A DNA stretch of 64,000 bases from DATFVA01 sp963800255 (GCA_963800255.1 CAWDAK010000008.1:248001-312000); one strand, 5' to 3'; positions 1-9,808 are shown, counted from the stretch's first letter. Program-made: numbers and translations. Notes: generated by a model from the letters alone, not told the origin.

Positions 1-534
1 GATTCCAGAAAAGAAGGGTTCGGAGGCAAGACTGCCATGGGTAAAAGGCCAGGCGGGGTTTTCATATGTATTAACACTATCTACAGCAACAGTATCCTGG
101 TAGGTAAAATTAAAGTTATGAGTTGTTATCGTTCTGCCGGAAAAATTGCCGCTTCCGGAAAGGGTCAGTCTGCGGGGAACAAGGTAATCCCCTAAAAAAC
201 CATCCCGGAATATATCCCCGTATGAAGTTGAAGCTTCTTTTATTACATACTGCAATCCGAAGGCATTATCGTGATCAACAAGTTTATATCCCTTTCCTGT
301 GAGGTTAGAGATTATTTGCGAGTTAAAGACGGCATATGCTCCCGCTTCCGTATCCAGGCTGATATTCTTTACTGTGTCTGGAAGGAGCTCTGTGAGTTCA
401 ACAAGTGAAGAGTCTACCAGCTGATCAAAAACCTGAAGGTTGGTTTTTCCCTGCCCTCTGCAGGTAACAACCGACAGGAGAATTATTCCTGTAAGCAGTT
501 CTAAAAATCCGGTTGTCCAATGTCTCTTAAGCAA
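1..534 (-). CDS. Partial secreted lipoprotein, function unknown
   Basis: An open frame runs from a TTG at 534 leftwards off the window edge, so the C-terminus is missing. The visible 178 residues begin with a basic N-terminus (LLKRHWTT), a hydrophobic stretch and the lipobox-like LSVVTC, suggesting a lipoprotein signal peptide cleaved before Cys29. The mature part has no motif I recognise; it contains mixed beta-like segments rich in Thr, Ser and Asn. No ATG exists near the N-terminus in this frame and the ribosome site upstream is poor, so the TTG start is inferred from the signal peptide. Lipoprotein class is fairly likely; function is unknown. Confidence 0.6.
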   Translation of the reverse strand, partial: MLKRHWTTGFLELLTGIILLSVVTCRGQGKTNLQVFDQLVDSSLVELTELLPDTVKNISLDTEAGAYAVFNSQIISNLTGKGYKLVDHDNAFGLQYVIKEASTSYGDIFRDGFLGDYLVPRRLTLSGSGNFSGRTITTHNFNFTYQDTVAVDSVNTYENPAWPFTHGSLASEPFFSGI

Positions 535-622
535 TACAGATAATCTTTTTTCTTAAGGAAAATTTAATTGCTAATTTAGGCAATTCTCCTGTCCATCTTC
601 AAGAAGTATTTAATTATAACTT

Positions 623-1468
623 TTATATCTTTTCAGCAGCCAGCTTTTCAAGCCGCTTTATTCTTTCCTCTATAGGCGGGTGTGTGGAAAAAAGCTTCAT
701 AACACCGCCGCCGTGCAGGGGATTTATTATAAACATATGAGCTGTTGCGGGACTGGAATTATTCAAAGGCTTAACTTCATTGCCGGCAGATATTTTACGA
801 AGTGCTGATGCCAGTGCAAGAGGACTGCCTGAGATTTCTGCACCGCCTGCATCTGCAGCAAATTCACGTGATCTTGACACTGCTAACTGCAGCATTGTTG
901 CCGCTACCGGGGCAAGGATTAATAGAAAAAGTGACGATATCCCCCCATCATCGTCGTCTCTGCCTCTGCCGAACATCATTGCCCAGCCTGCCATTTGAGC
1001 AACAAAAGTTATAGTTCCAACCAGTGTTGCCGCAATTGTACCAGTAAGCATATCCCTGTGTTTAACATGCGCTAGTTCATGAGAAATTACTCCGGCCAGC
1101 TCAGCATTGCTTAGTCCTTTCAATATCCCCGTCGTAGCGGCTACGGCGGCATGTTCAGGATTCCTACCGGTTGCGAAAGCATTGGGAGTAGGATCGTTGA
1201 TTATATAAACTTTGGGCATAGGAAGGTTTGCATTTGACGCAAGCTGTTCTACCAGCGTGTAAAACTTCGGGGCTGTTTCAGCTGTTGCTTCTTTCGCCCT
1301 GTACATTGAAAGCACAACTTTGTCTGAAAACCAGTAGGCGCCAAAGTTCATCATAAGTGCAAATATAAATGCAATGGTCATGCCCGTGGAGCCGCCAAGA
1401 TAGTATCCTACGAGCAGGAATAAAATCATCATAACTGTCATCATAAAGACAGTCTTAAGGGTATTCAT
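623..1468 (-). CDS. htpX: M48-family membrane metalloprotease HtpX
   Basis: HtpX is a zinc endopeptidase of the cytoplasmic membrane that degrades misfolded membrane proteins. The 281-residue product has two hydrophobic segments at the N-terminus (about residues 5-40), the zinc motif HELAH near residue 130 (HEXXH), further membrane segments at about 145-165 and 178-196, and the downstream SREFAAD segment whose Glu is the third zinc ligand in the M48 family. Length is normal for HtpX. It is transcribed alone, between the partial lipoprotein gene and the zinc-ribbon membrane protein gene. No heat-shock operator was recognised upstream. Confidence 0.95.
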   Translation of the reverse strand: MNTLKTVFMMTVMMILFLLVGYYLGGSTGMTIAFIFALMMNFGAYWFSDKVVLSMYRAKEATAETAPKFYTLVEQLASNANLPMPKVYIINDPTPNAFATGRNPEHAAVAATTGILKGLSNAELAGVISHELAHVKHRDMLTGTIAATLVGTITFVAQMAGWAMMFGRGRDDDDGGISSLFLLILAPVAATMLQLAVSRSREFAADAGGAEISGSPLALASALRKISAGNEVKPLNNSSPATAHMFIINPLHGGGVMKLFSTHPPIEERIKRLEKLAAEKI

Positions 1469-1582
1469 TATTTCTCCGGAAATTGTAATTCAAAATTTAC
1501 TTAATGAGTAAAGTTAATTCAAGGAAACGTACCGGCCCGCAAAAACAGCGGACAGGTACAAATCTTAAACAAATTCCAGAGA

Positions 1583-2209
1583 TTAAAGGTTTCCTTGAGG
1601 ATTAAGGGTATGACCGCATTTTGAGCAGAATATGCTTCCGGCATCATTTTGCGCGCCGCAGACCGTGCAGTGAACAGCATTTGCAAATTGCAGCTCATCT
1701 ATTGAAGTAACAGTAACGGCCCTGTTTTCGGTAATTATCTGGTACAGATTAATAGCAAATGCGGCAATAAGTATGATAAGCGAGAGGTAATAGCCCCACT
1801 CATACGATACCTCAATAATTTTAAAATCAAAATCCCCCGTCACCTCCCCGCCTATACTTGATCTTAAAAACAACAGCATCAATGCCCCCAGTGCTCCTGC
1901 AATTAACGAAAGCATTCTTGAATAGCGGGGAATAAGAGAAACAACAATTCCTAAAAGGGCAAAAATGAAAGCGGCAACCGCAAGCGGTTCCGAGTTTACA
2001 TCACGCTGTTTATTGAGATCCGGATTCTTTTGCCCGGTATCAAATTTCTCCATTTCAAATTTTTGTATCTGTGTGCCGGTGATAAGTTCCATTCCCGAAA
2101 TTGTAGCAATCCTTTGTCCCTGGCAGGTAAAGCTAACGAATGGGAGAAAAAAACAGAGGGCAGCGAGAAGAAATAAGGACGGTGAAACGAATTTGTTTGA
2201 CTCACTCAT
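1583..2209 (-). CDS. Membrane protein with C-terminal zinc ribbon
   Basis: The 208-residue product has a hydrophobic segment near residues 10-28, an extracytoplasmic loop, and hydrophobic segments at about 75-95, 100-118 and 140-160. It ends in a cytoplasmic-looking zinc ribbon with two CxxC pairs (CTVCG and CSKCG, near residues 181 and 195), the pattern found in zinc_ribbon_2-type tails of many membrane proteins. A good ribosome site (AAGGA) lies before the ATG at 2209. Catalytic residues were not seen and no function is assigned. It is monocistronic, divergent from the PorQ-like gene. Confidence 0.75.
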   Translation of the reverse strand: MSESNKFVSPSLFLLAALCFFLPFVSFTCQGQRIATISGMELITGTQIQKFEMEKFDTGQKNPDLNKQRDVNSEPLAVAAFIFALLGIVVSLIPRYSRMLSLIAGALGALMLLFLRSSIGGEVTGDFDFKIIEVSYEWGYYLSLIILIAAFAINLYQIITENRAVTVTSIDELQFANAVHCTVCGAQNDAGSIFCSKCGHTLNPQGNL

Positions 2210-2411
2210 TCAGAATCCTTCCTATTTTGTTAGATTGTTGTAAATGATCTTTGAGTCATCGATTCACTGCCTGCAGTATTACAGTCTATCATTACAGTCC
2301 AAAATAAAGATAATTAGCCTGAATCAAAAGAAAATAATTTCTTAATAAAAGTTTTGCCCTTGCCTTTATTTGTGAATATGGTTAAATATTGACGAAAAAT
2401 TTTGGGAGTTT

Positions 2412-3347
2412 ATGAAAAAAACAGCTGCTTTCCTTCTTTCAATTTTAATACTTTCACCGGCTATGGTTCCTGCACAGAATACCTATGATTTTCTCAGGCT
2501 CGATATGAGCGCCCGTGCAGCTGCTCTTGCCGGCAGTTTTGTATCAAATACTGATGATCCCAATGTAATCTTTTATAATCCTGCGGGACTGGAATTGCTC
2601 GAAGGACAGCCTGTCTCTTTCTCCTTTGTTAAGCACCTTCTGGATATAAACCTTGCAAGTCTGAGCTATTCCCGGGATATTGAAGGTATCGGAAGGATTG
2701 GGGCTGCAGTTAAATATATTAATTACGGTACTTTTACCGGTGCTGACGATGTCGGGAATAAGACAGAGGATTTCGGTGCAGGTGAGGTGGCCTTTATTGT
2801 GGGATATGCTAACGCGCTGGACGAGAATTTCTATTATGGTGCAAATGTAAAGTTCATTTTTTCGGGAATAGAAAAACGCTCTTCTACAGGTCTTGCCGCA
2901 GACATTGGGCTACACTATTCTATTCCTGCCGCGATGATTGATATCGGCTTCGCCGCCCTTAATATGGGATCGCAGCTAACCACTTATATTGATACAAAAG
3001 AATCTCTGCCTCTCGATCTCGTTTTAGGAATATCAAAAAGACTTGAAAACCTTCCTGTTCGCATTTCCCTTGATTTTCATAAACTGAATGAAGATCGGGA
3101 TAACTTTTCACAGAGGCTTAAGGCTTTTACAATCGGTGCGGAATTCAATCTTAGTAAAGTTGTAAATCTCCGCTTCGGTTATGATAATGAAAAAAGATCT
3201 GAACTTAAGGTCGGAACAACTGCAGGAATTGCAGGCTTTAATGCAGGGTTAGGACTGGTTATTTCAGATTATACATTCGACTACGGGTTCAGTTCTCTTG
3301 GAACAATCGGTGCTCTGCACAGAATCAGTATCGCAACATCATTATAA
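2412..3347 (+). CDS. PorV/PorQ-family outer-membrane beta-barrel protein
   Basis: The 311-residue product has a signal peptide (about residues 1-21, ending at PAQ) followed by NTYDFLRLDMSARAAALAG, the start typical of the PorQ/PorV family (UPF0164). The rest is alternating amphipathic beta strands rich in Gly, Tyr and Phe, as expected for a FadL-like barrel. PorV works with the T9SS sortase PorU to release and anchor cargo at the cell surface; PorQ is a related T9SS-linked barrel. Three T9SS cargo genes lie in this window, which fits. GGGAG precedes the ATG. Which paralogue this is cannot be told without comparison, so no symbol is given. Confidence 0.8.
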   Translation: MKKTAAFLLSILILSPAMVPAQNTYDFLRLDMSARAAALAGSFVSNTDDPNVIFYNPAGLELLEGQPVSFSFVKHLLDINLASLSYSRDIEGIGRIGAAVKYINYGTFTGADDVGNKTEDFGAGEVAFIVGYANALDENFYYGANVKFIFSGIEKRSSTGLAADIGLHYSIPAAMIDIGFAALNMGSQLTTYIDTKESLPLDLVLGISKRLENLPVRISLDFHKLNEDRDNFSQRLKAFTIGAEFNLSKVVNLRFGYDNEKRSELKVGTTAGIAGFNAGLGLVISDYTFDYGFSSLGTIGALHRISIATSL

Positions 3348-3407
3348 CAGTAGTAACCTGTTAATCCGGGATTTCGTCTCCGCCTTATGCAGGTTTTGCC
3401 TTGCCTG

Positions 3408-4586
3408 CTAGGGCTTATATGGCGTTTGAATATATCTCTTAGCCAGCGAATGAGAACTTCCATATTCATTCATATCCAGAAGTTCATTATAATAATCAAT
3501 CGCCTTTCCGCGGTTACCCATCTGATCATTTATCATCCCGAGGTATAAGACAGAATTTATCCAGAATCCTGACTCTTCCTCAGTATCAAGTTTTTTAGAG
3601 TAATCCACACATTTATCGAAGTAATATTCAGAAGAATCGAGATCCCCTGTATTTTTATACTGGAGTCCAACATAATAAACAGCTTCTCTTTTTGCAGGAA
3701 GCACCTCATAACCGGTAAATCCCGAATCAGCTTTTGCCAATACATTTTTAAATATTCCGGCGGATTCTGCATAATCCCCTTTTCGTGCGGCAATTCTTCC
3801 TTTCCATCTTTCAAAAACAGGATTGTCAGGGAATTCACTATTTAACATCGACGCATATTCATATGCCCTGGAAGGATTATTCTCATAATTATAATACAGC
3901 GTCATCAGGAAATAACGTGCTTCATACTTTGCGTACCTGCCGTTTTCGGCTGTTATCTTTAATTCTCTCAGGCCTTTTTCTTTATCCCCTGAAGGAAAAA
4001 AGATCATTAACGGTTTCATTAAAGGATACTGATCAGGTATTACAGAAGCATAGTAATCGTAAATTCCGAAACCCAGCTGGACATCTTTGTTATTGGGATC
4101 CAGGTTACTGGCGCGTTCAACTATCGGCAGAGCCTCACGCCCGTCATCAGCAGCTTTAAGCCAGCTTTCTCTTAAGGATCTGAGCCTGCCTCTGAAACCT
4201 ATTGCGCCGCCTTTAAAGAACAGGGCGTCAACATTCTCCGGGTTATCATCAAGCAGCTGGTCGCACTGGTAAATTACATCTTCAAGTTTCTGAAAGAAAA
4301 TATCATCATGGGATTCATCGTCAGGATTAAGAAGGATTTTCCACCAATCGATCATAGCAAGAAAGAATCTTCCGGCAGGATGGTCAGGATAATCGGCAAT
4401 TAATTCCCTGAACGTTTTTTCCGCCTGGTTAAATTTAATATCATAGATCTGTTTGATACCCATTGAAGCGAGCGAATCAAACTTTGTTCCCTGGGAATAA
4501 GCAGGGGCTGAAAGAATTATTAAAACCAGTACCGTCAATAGGGCATTTTTCAAACTGACTCCGGAATTTTTTAAAAGATACTTCAT
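3408..4586 (-). CDS. Exported tetratricopeptide-repeat protein
   Basis: The 392-residue product starts with a signal peptide (about residues 1-32, ending APAYSQG). The remainder is alpha-helical with TPR-like units, for example around residues 45-75 (FNQAEKTFRELIADYPDHPA), 240-290 and 315-375. TPR arrays bind proteins; an exported one in this group is likely periplasmic or attached to the outer membrane. It follows the lipoprotein gene 4663..5544 on the same strand, but a strong hairpin terminator separates them. No enzymatic motif was seen and its partner is unknown. Confidence 0.75.
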   Translation of the reverse strand: MKYLLKNSGVSLKNALLTVLVLIILSAPAYSQGTKFDSLASMGIKQIYDIKFNQAEKTFRELIADYPDHPAGRFFLAMIDWWKILLNPDDESHDDIFFQKLEDVIYQCDQLLDDNPENVDALFFKGGAIGFRGRLRSLRESWLKAADDGREALPIVERASNLDPNNKDVQLGFGIYDYYASVIPDQYPLMKPLMIFFPSGDKEKGLRELKITAENGRYAKYEARYFLMTLYYNYENNPSRAYEYASMLNSEFPDNPVFERWKGRIAARKGDYAESAGIFKNVLAKADSGFTGYEVLPAKREAVYYVGLQYKNTGDLDSSEYYFDKCVDYSKKLDTEEESGFWINSVLYLGMINDQMGNRGKAIDYYNELLDMNEYGSSHSLAKRYIQTPYKP

Positions 4587-4593
4587 ATATATG

Positions 4594-4629
4594 AAAAAGC
4601 GGAGATAATTTTCAATTTATTACCTCCGC
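4594..4629 (-). terminator. Rho-independent terminator of the lipoprotein gene
   Basis: Read on the minus strand, an 11-bp stem (4619-4629 with 4599-4609, one G-T wobble) is followed by a run of five T. It lies between the lipoprotein gene stop and the TPR gene start. Confidence 0.7.
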
Positions 4630-4662
4630 AGCAATATAAAAGTTTCGTACGAATATATTTAA

Positions 4663-5544
4663 TTACAGCACTTTTAAACCTTCAACCGGCTGAATTTTAT
4701 ATTCAAATTCAACATTATGATACGGCGGAATAGAACCGGCTATATAATTTATGGCTTTTACCCATACTTTTATAAAATGGCCATCCGACGTTTTAAGAAG
4801 GTAAACGTAGTTGGAATCTACCCTTACTGAATCCTTATCAGGGTCAGGCAGGTAAGTCTGATCGAAAGCGTTCTGTCCGGGTCCTACCTTAGCAAATTTT
4901 GTTGACCTTGTTCCAGGTGAATAGTGGTCAGGTGAATAAAAAGTAAGCGAATCGTTTACGCCGCCTCTCATTATCATATCTATCATTCCTGAATTTGAGG
5001 AATTAAACTGATAATTGGTTCCAACACCATTAGTGATGTTCCAGCCATATCCGCTTTCTATGAAGGTTGTATCACCAGGCTGGTATTCATCTATTGTTCC
5101 GTCAGTTCTGTAATATATTCCGGCATATATGGGGGTGCCTGTAGAATCGCTTTCAGTTCCATCATCAAGCTCGGAAAAAACGAAAGTTTCGAACCTTGAA
5201 TTTAAGCCGATTGAATCTACTGTGAAATAATGTACTGAAGACGGAAAATTTTTAACCTGGTGTGTTGATAACACATTATGGTTTTCATCTACTTTATAGG
5301 TCACAACTTTATACCCGGAAAAATTATCCATGTTTTCATCCGGGGAGGCATCCCAACTGATTAGCGCAGTAGAATTCTGTCCTGTTGAATCCGAGTTAAT
5401 AACGAGAGATACATTAGCGGGAGCTGCTACACTGCCTGTGGAAGGGGCCGGAGGATTATTATCATTGCTGCAGCCTGTAAAAGGCAGCATAAACATTAAA
5501 AGTCCTGAAATGAATATCGATATCCTGATCTTAGCATTAGACAT
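4663..5544 (-). CDS. Lipoprotein with a fibronectin-III-like domain
   Basis: The start is placed at the ATG 5544, seven codons inside the longer TTG-started frame, because AGGAGA sits at the right distance before it. The 293-residue product has a signal peptide with lipobox LPFTGC (Cys near residue 25). Residues about 40-140 look like a fibronectin type III fold: AALISWDASPDEN-type strands with conserved Trp, then YKVVTYKVDE. The rest is a beta-rich region of unknown class. It is probably anchored in the outer membrane. No enzymatic signature was seen. Confidence 0.7.
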   Translation of the reverse strand: MSNAKIRISIFISGLLMFMLPFTGCSNDNNPPAPSTGSVAAPANVSLVINSDSTGQNSTALISWDASPDENMDNFSGYKVVTYKVDENHNVLSTHQVKNFPSSVHYFTVDSIGLNSRFETFVFSELDDGTESDSTGTPIYAGIYYRTDGTIDEYQPGDTTFIESGYGWNITNGVGTNYQFNSSNSGMIDMIMRGGVNDSLTFYSPDHYSPGTRSTKFAKVGPGQNAFDQTYLPDPDKDSVRVDSNYVYLLKTSDGHFIKVWVKAINYIAGSIPPYHNVEFEYKIQPVEGLKVL

Positions 5545-5635
5545 AAATTCTCCTATGTTTTCCAAAATTACGTTACACCAATAACGTATAACCGAAAAGG
5601 AGAACTTACAATAATACCAGTCACGTATGTGATAT

Positions 5636-7135
5636 TTATATAGTAAGCTTATCCAGCAGGTAGTTTTTTACTGTGGTTGAAGCAACACGAACCTGTTCCA
5701 TTGAATCCCTTTCGCGCACAGTAACCGTGCTGTCTTCAAGTGTCTGGGTATCAACTGTGATACAGAACGGTGTACCAGTTTCATCCTGACGTCTGTATCT
5801 TCTTCCTACAGCACCTTTATCATCGTAGAAGACCTTGAAATTCTTCCTGAGGTCAGTTTCAATACTTCTGGCTATTTCAGGCATTCCATCTTTATTAACC
5901 AATGGAAAGATTGCAGCTTTTATGGGTGCGAGTTTTGGATTAAAACGTAAAACCGAACGGGTCTCACCTTTCACTTCTTCTTCATAATAAGCATCCACCA
6001 GGAAAGCCATGAATGACCTGCTTGCACCGGAAGAAGTTTCGATGATGAATGGAAGAAATTTTTCTTTTGAACCTTCATCAAAATATTTCATTGATTTGCC
6101 TGAATATTCTTCGTGTCTGCTCAGGTCAAAATTTGTCCGGTTGTGGATACCTTCAATTTCACCCCAGCCGAATGGGAACTGGTATTCAATATCAGTAGCC
6201 TCCTTGGCGTAATGGGCAAGTTTATTGGCCGGGTGATCATGAAAACGAAGTTTGGATTCGTTCATTCCCAGGGATTTATACCAGTTGATCCGCTGTTCTT
6301 TCCAGTAGTCGTACCACTTTTTATCCTCAGAAGGATTTACAAAGAACTGCATCTCCATCTGTTCAAACTCTCTGGTTCTGAAAAGAAAGTTCTTTGTATT
6401 TATTTCATTCCTGAAGGCTTTCCCTATCTGGGCAATACCAAATGGAAGTTTCTGCCGGGAAGCATTTTGAACGTTGAGAAAATTGACAAAGATACCCTGT
6501 GCAGTTTCCGGTCGTAGATAAATAACTGCACCTGAATCTTCAACGGGACCAATAAATGTTTTAAACATAAGATTAAACTGCCGGGCAGGGGTAAACGTAC
6601 CTTTATTACCGCACTGGGGACAATTAAGTTCGGCAAGGAGAACAGGACTAAGTTCCGCATTCTCAAGCAAAGCTGTAAACGCGACATCAAGAGCAGCCTC
6701 GCCTGCGGAGGCTGAAGCATCTAAGATACTCTCAAACTGGTGAGTCAAATTAGCATTTCCTGCCAATTGGTTCTTAACTTCTTCGTAAGCCTTGGTTTTC
6801 TTTTTATCGTTAATCATGTCACCAAGAAGATCAAGACGGAATCTTGCCTTACATTGTTTGCAGTCAACCATAGGATCAGTAAAGTTTTCCACGTGACCTG
6901 AAGCCTCCCAAACTCTTGGGTGCATCAGTATAGAGGCATCCAGTCCCTCCACATCCTCACGGTAAGTCATAAACTTCCACCATTCCTCTTTAACGTTCTT
7001 CAGGAGTTCGACACCAAGAGGGCCGTAATCCCAGCAGCCGTTAAGTCCACCGTATATTTCACTCGATTGAAATACAAATCCTTTTCTTTTGGAAAGCGAT
7101 ACTATTTTTTCCAGCAAATCAGTCTGTTTTGCCAT
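5636..7135 (-). CDS. glyS: Glycine--tRNA ligase, dimeric type
   Basis: Charges tRNA-Gly with glycine. The 499-residue product matches the alpha2 (archaeal/eukaryotic-like) class II enzyme rather than the bacterial alpha/beta heterotetramer. Visible features are the N-terminal GGLNGCWDYGPLG, an inserted domain with zinc-type Cys pairs (CKQCKARF and CPQCGNKG), the motif 2 region FRTREFEQMEMQFF, and an anticodon-binding domain at about residues 390-499. The frame continues 14 codons upstream to 7177, but ATG 7135 follows AAGGA and gives the usual N-terminus MAKQTDLLEKIVSLSKRKG. It is monocistronic. Confidence 0.95.
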   Translation of the reverse strand: MAKQTDLLEKIVSLSKRKGFVFQSSEIYGGLNGCWDYGPLGVELLKNVKEEWWKFMTYREDVEGLDASILMHPRVWEASGHVENFTDPMVDCKQCKARFRLDLLGDMINDKKKTKAYEEVKNQLAGNANLTHQFESILDASASAGEAALDVAFTALLENAELSPVLLAELNCPQCGNKGTFTPARQFNLMFKTFIGPVEDSGAVIYLRPETAQGIFVNFLNVQNASRQKLPFGIAQIGKAFRNEINTKNFLFRTREFEQMEMQFFVNPSEDKKWYDYWKEQRINWYKSLGMNESKLRFHDHPANKLAHYAKEATDIEYQFPFGWGEIEGIHNRTNFDLSRHEEYSGKSMKYFDEGSKEKFLPFIIETSSGASRSFMAFLVDAYYEEEVKGETRSVLRFNPKLAPIKAAIFPLVNKDGMPEIARSIETDLRKNFKVFYDDKGAVGRRYRRQDETGTPFCITVDTQTLEDSTVTVRERDSMEQVRVASTTVKNYLLDKLTI

Positions 7136-7270
7136 CTTAATTCCTTTACTGCTTGAAAAATGAGTGGAAATATACAAAAATGAATTGTGCTTGTAAAAAC
7201 ATAAGAGGTGTTTTCAGAGTTATTTTCTAAAAATCCTTTAAAGTTATTTCGTCGAAAAGAGATAATTATT

Positions 7271-7278
7271 TATCTTTG
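7271..7278 (+). promoter_or_regulatory. Possible Bacteroidota-type -7 element
   Basis: TATCTTTG matches the TAnnTTTG -7 consensus of Bacteroidota primary sigma factors and lies 28 bases before the DUF47 start codon. No good -33 TTTG partner was seen, so support is weak. Confidence 0.3.
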
Positions 7279-7306
7279 CCCCGTTGAAAGAGAATGAGGG
7301 AATAAA

Positions 7307-7918
7307 ATGCTGAAAAGATTACTACCGAAGGAAGAGAAGTACTTCGATAATTTCAAAGAGATGATAACACATATCGGGGAAATGGCTGACCTTGCTCACC
7401 AGCTTTTTTCAAGTGAAGAAATAAACCCTGATATACTGCTTAAGATAAAACCCCTTGAGCTGAGGTGTGACGAAATAACTTCAAAAGTCACCAAAAGGCT
7501 TAACAAAACCTATATAACTCCATTTGACAGGGAGGATATTTTCGGTTTAATAAAAAGACTGGATGATATAAGCGATATGCTGCTGGGGGCAACCAGCCGG
7601 ATTGAAACTTATAATATTAAATCGAGAGTTAAGTATGCAGATAAGCTTTCTGCTGTTATCGTTGAGCAGGTAAAGGAGCTTGGAATTGCGATCCAGGATC
7701 TTAAGGTAAAACGAACCAATGAAATGAAAGCCGTAAAAGTCCTTGAAACAGAAGCCGATAATATCTACAGGCAGGCACTAAAGGAACTTTTTGAGAACGA
7801 GACTAATGCAATCGAAATTATAAAGCGAAAAGAGCTGCTTGAGATACTTGAGAACACCTCCGATAAATGTCAGTCGACCGCAAACCTGATAATCAGTCTT
7901 TTTATAAAAAATACGTAA
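7307..7918 (+). CDS. DUF47 (PhoU-like) partner of the phosphate transporter
   Basis: The 203-residue product is almost wholly helical with no signal peptide. It resembles the DUF47/TIGR00153 family of PhoU-fold proteins, with an N-terminal LLPKEEKYFDNF segment and repeated charged helices. Such proteins are nearly always encoded next to PiT transporters and are thought to modulate them, probably through metal binding. Here the next gene, a PiT transporter, starts one base after this stop codon, so the two are almost certainly cotranscribed and translationally coupled. Confidence 0.85.
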   Translation: MLKRLLPKEEKYFDNFKEMITHIGEMADLAHQLFSSEEINPDILLKIKPLELRCDEITSKVTKRLNKTYITPFDREDIFGLIKRLDDISDMLLGATSRIETYNIKSRVKYADKLSAVIVEQVKELGIAIQDLKVKRTNEMKAVKVLETEADNIYRQALKELFENETNAIEIIKRKELLEILENTSDKCQSTANLIISLFIKNT

Positions 7919-7919
7919 T

Positions 7920-8906
7920 ATGGAATTCGCTCTTATCATCATATTTCTCGCACTCGTATTCGATTTTTATAATGGAATGAACGATGCGGCAAACTCAATC
8001 GCAACAGTTGTCTCTACCCGGGTTTTAACTCCCGGTCAGGCTGTGGCCTGGGCAGCCTTCTTTAATTTTTTAGCTGCTTTTATTTTCGGCGTCAGCGTTG
8101 CAACAACGATAGGCAAAGGAATCGTTGATGTTAATATTGTTGATAACCAGGTGATTTTTTCCGGACTTGTAGGAGCCATCCTCCTCTCTGCCACAGCAAC
8201 GCATTATGGAATGCCGATTTCAGTTTCACATTCTATTATAGGCGGATACGGCGGTGCGGGTGTGGCAAAAGCCGGATTCGGAGCAATTGTAGTATCGGGG
8301 TATACCAAGGTTGTTATATTTATTTTTCTTGCTCCGATTATGGGATATGTTATTGCATTAATATTCTCGGTGATTACCCTCTGGATAGTAAGGAATAAAA
8401 GTCCTTTTAAGGTTGATAAGTATTTCAGGAAGCTTCAGCTTGTTTCGGCGGCATTATATTCACTAAGTCACGGTTCCAACGATGCCCAGAAAACAATAGG
8501 TATTATTGCCCTGGTACTTTTTACAAACGGCGTACTCGGCAGTACTTTTTATATTCCCTTCTATGTTATAATGATGAGCTATACTGTTATAGCCCTCGGC
8601 ACACTCATAGGGGGATGGAAAGTAATCAAGACTCTGGGTATGCGGGTTACCAAGCTCACCCCTTTCGGCGGGTTCAGTGCTGAAACAGCCTCGGGAATTA
8701 CAATTTCACTTGCCTCGATCTGGGGTATTCCGGTCAGCACAACCCATACTATAACCGGTTCAATAATAGGGGTTGGTTCGATAAAAGGCTTTTCGGCTGT
8801 ACGATGGGGAGTTGCAAGAAATATTTTATGGGCATGGGTGCTGACAATTCCACTTTCAGCAGCGTTTGCCATGGTTACATACTATATTTCACAGCTGTTC
8901 GCTTAG
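7920..8906 (+). CDS. pit: Low-affinity inorganic phosphate transporter, PiT family
   Basis: Moves phosphate across the inner membrane, usually coupled to H+ or Na+. The 328-residue protein has about nine to ten hydrophobic segments and both PiT signature repeats: FYNGMNDAANSIATVVSTR near residue 17 and SHGSNDAQKTIGIIAL near residue 184. The second-half GIPVSTTHTITGSIIGVGS repeats the first-half GMPISVSHSIIGGYGGAG, as expected for the inverted duplication. It is coupled to the DUF47 gene upstream. Its last four bases overlap the end of the convergent DUF2520 gene. Confidence 0.93.
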   Translation: MEFALIIIFLALVFDFYNGMNDAANSIATVVSTRVLTPGQAVAWAAFFNFLAAFIFGVSVATTIGKGIVDVNIVDNQVIFSGLVGAILLSATATHYGMPISVSHSIIGGYGGAGVAKAGFGAIVVSGYTKVVIFIFLAPIMGYVIALIFSVITLWIVRNKSPFKVDKYFRKLQLVSAALYSLSHGSNDAQKTIGIIALVLFTNGVLGSTFYIPFYVIMMSYTVIALGTLIGGWKVIKTLGMRVTKLTPFGGFSAETASGITISLASIWGIPVSTTHTITGSIIGVGSIKGFSAVRWGVARNILWAWVLTIPLSAAFAMVTYYISQLFA

Positions 8907-9808
8907 AATTCTTTAATTGCGGCATCAAGGATTTTTTTGATTTCTCTCTGACCCTGGTTGAGTTTCCCTTCTCTACCTTTAATTATTTCCAATAGTATTA
9001 TGCTTTGAGCTATATAACTCTGCATCACTTTTTTACCTGCACCTGTTTTCAGCTTTGATAATGCTTCGATATGCTTCTTAATAGTATGTGAATCCCCCCT
9101 CTGGACAGGACCGGATAAAGATGCTGCCGGCCCCTTATGATTGATGTTGGACAGAGTAGTATTTATAATAGTCTCAAAAATGTTGTAATGATTTTCGACA
9201 GAAAGTCCTGTTTTTTCAAGCATCTTTTCTGAAGAAAAAAGGTTAGCGTTTATAAAGTTTGCCGCAAATACGCCTGCCATATGATAATATACCTTTGCTT
9301 CCTCATTCAGTTTAAACGATTGAAGACCCAGTATCCTTCCAAGAGAAAAAAGGTAGCGTTCAGCACCGGTAAATTTTGTTTCGACAGCAGCAAACGAGTT
9401 TTTAATATCTGTTTGTTTAAGTGAGGAGAAAGTCTGCATTATGTGAAAAGAAGCTGTCATGCCCCCTTTATTCTCAACGGTATCAAGAGACGAACTTCCT
9501 GCTGAACCCGAGGTATGCACGAACATGCAGTCCCCGAATTCCTTCCTGATCATTGAAAGACGGCGGGCAGCAATGGATATCTTATCATCAGGTACTGTAA
9601 TAAAGAAGACCTTCACTTCCGGAGGTATGTTCTCCGCATTATCCCCGCTGAATTCCAGCTTGTATTTTTTTGCCAGGGCCCGGGCAGATTTTTCGTCTCT
9701 GCTAATTATCCCTTTAACCGCATAATGATTTTTTACCAGCAGAGGAAGAAGCGTATGAGCGACTTTACCGGCACCTATAAATGCTATTTCTGAGTGTTTG
9801 TTCAGCAA
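8903..9808 (-). CDS. Rossmann-like and DUF2520 domain protein
   Basis: The 301-residue product has an N-terminal NAD(P)-binding fold (IAFIGAGKVAHTLLPLL, GxGxxA-type loop near residue 11) of the F420/NADP oxidoreductase type, followed by a helical C-terminal DUF2520 domain from about residue 140. The family resembles ketopantoate and pyrroline-5-carboxylate reductases, but the substrate is unknown. The start is a TTG immediately after the TGA of the AmmeMemoRadiSam B gene; GGAGA at the end of that gene is the likely ribosome site, implying translational coupling. The C-terminus overlaps the convergent pit gene by four bases. Confidence 0.8.
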   Translation of the reverse strand: MLNKHSEIAFIGAGKVAHTLLPLLVKNHYAVKGIISRDEKSARALAKKYKLEFSGDNAENIPPEVKVFFITVPDDKISIAARRLSMIRKEFGDCMFVHTSGSAGSSSLDTVENKGGMTASFHIMQTFSSLKQTDIKNSFAAVETKFTGAERYLFSLGRILGLQSFKLNEEAKVYYHMAGVFAANFINANLFSSEKMLEKTGLSVENHYNIFETIINTTLSNINHKGPAASLSGPVQRGDSHTIKKHIEALSKLKTGAGKKVMQSYIAQSIILLEIIKGREGKLNQGQREIKKILDAAIKEF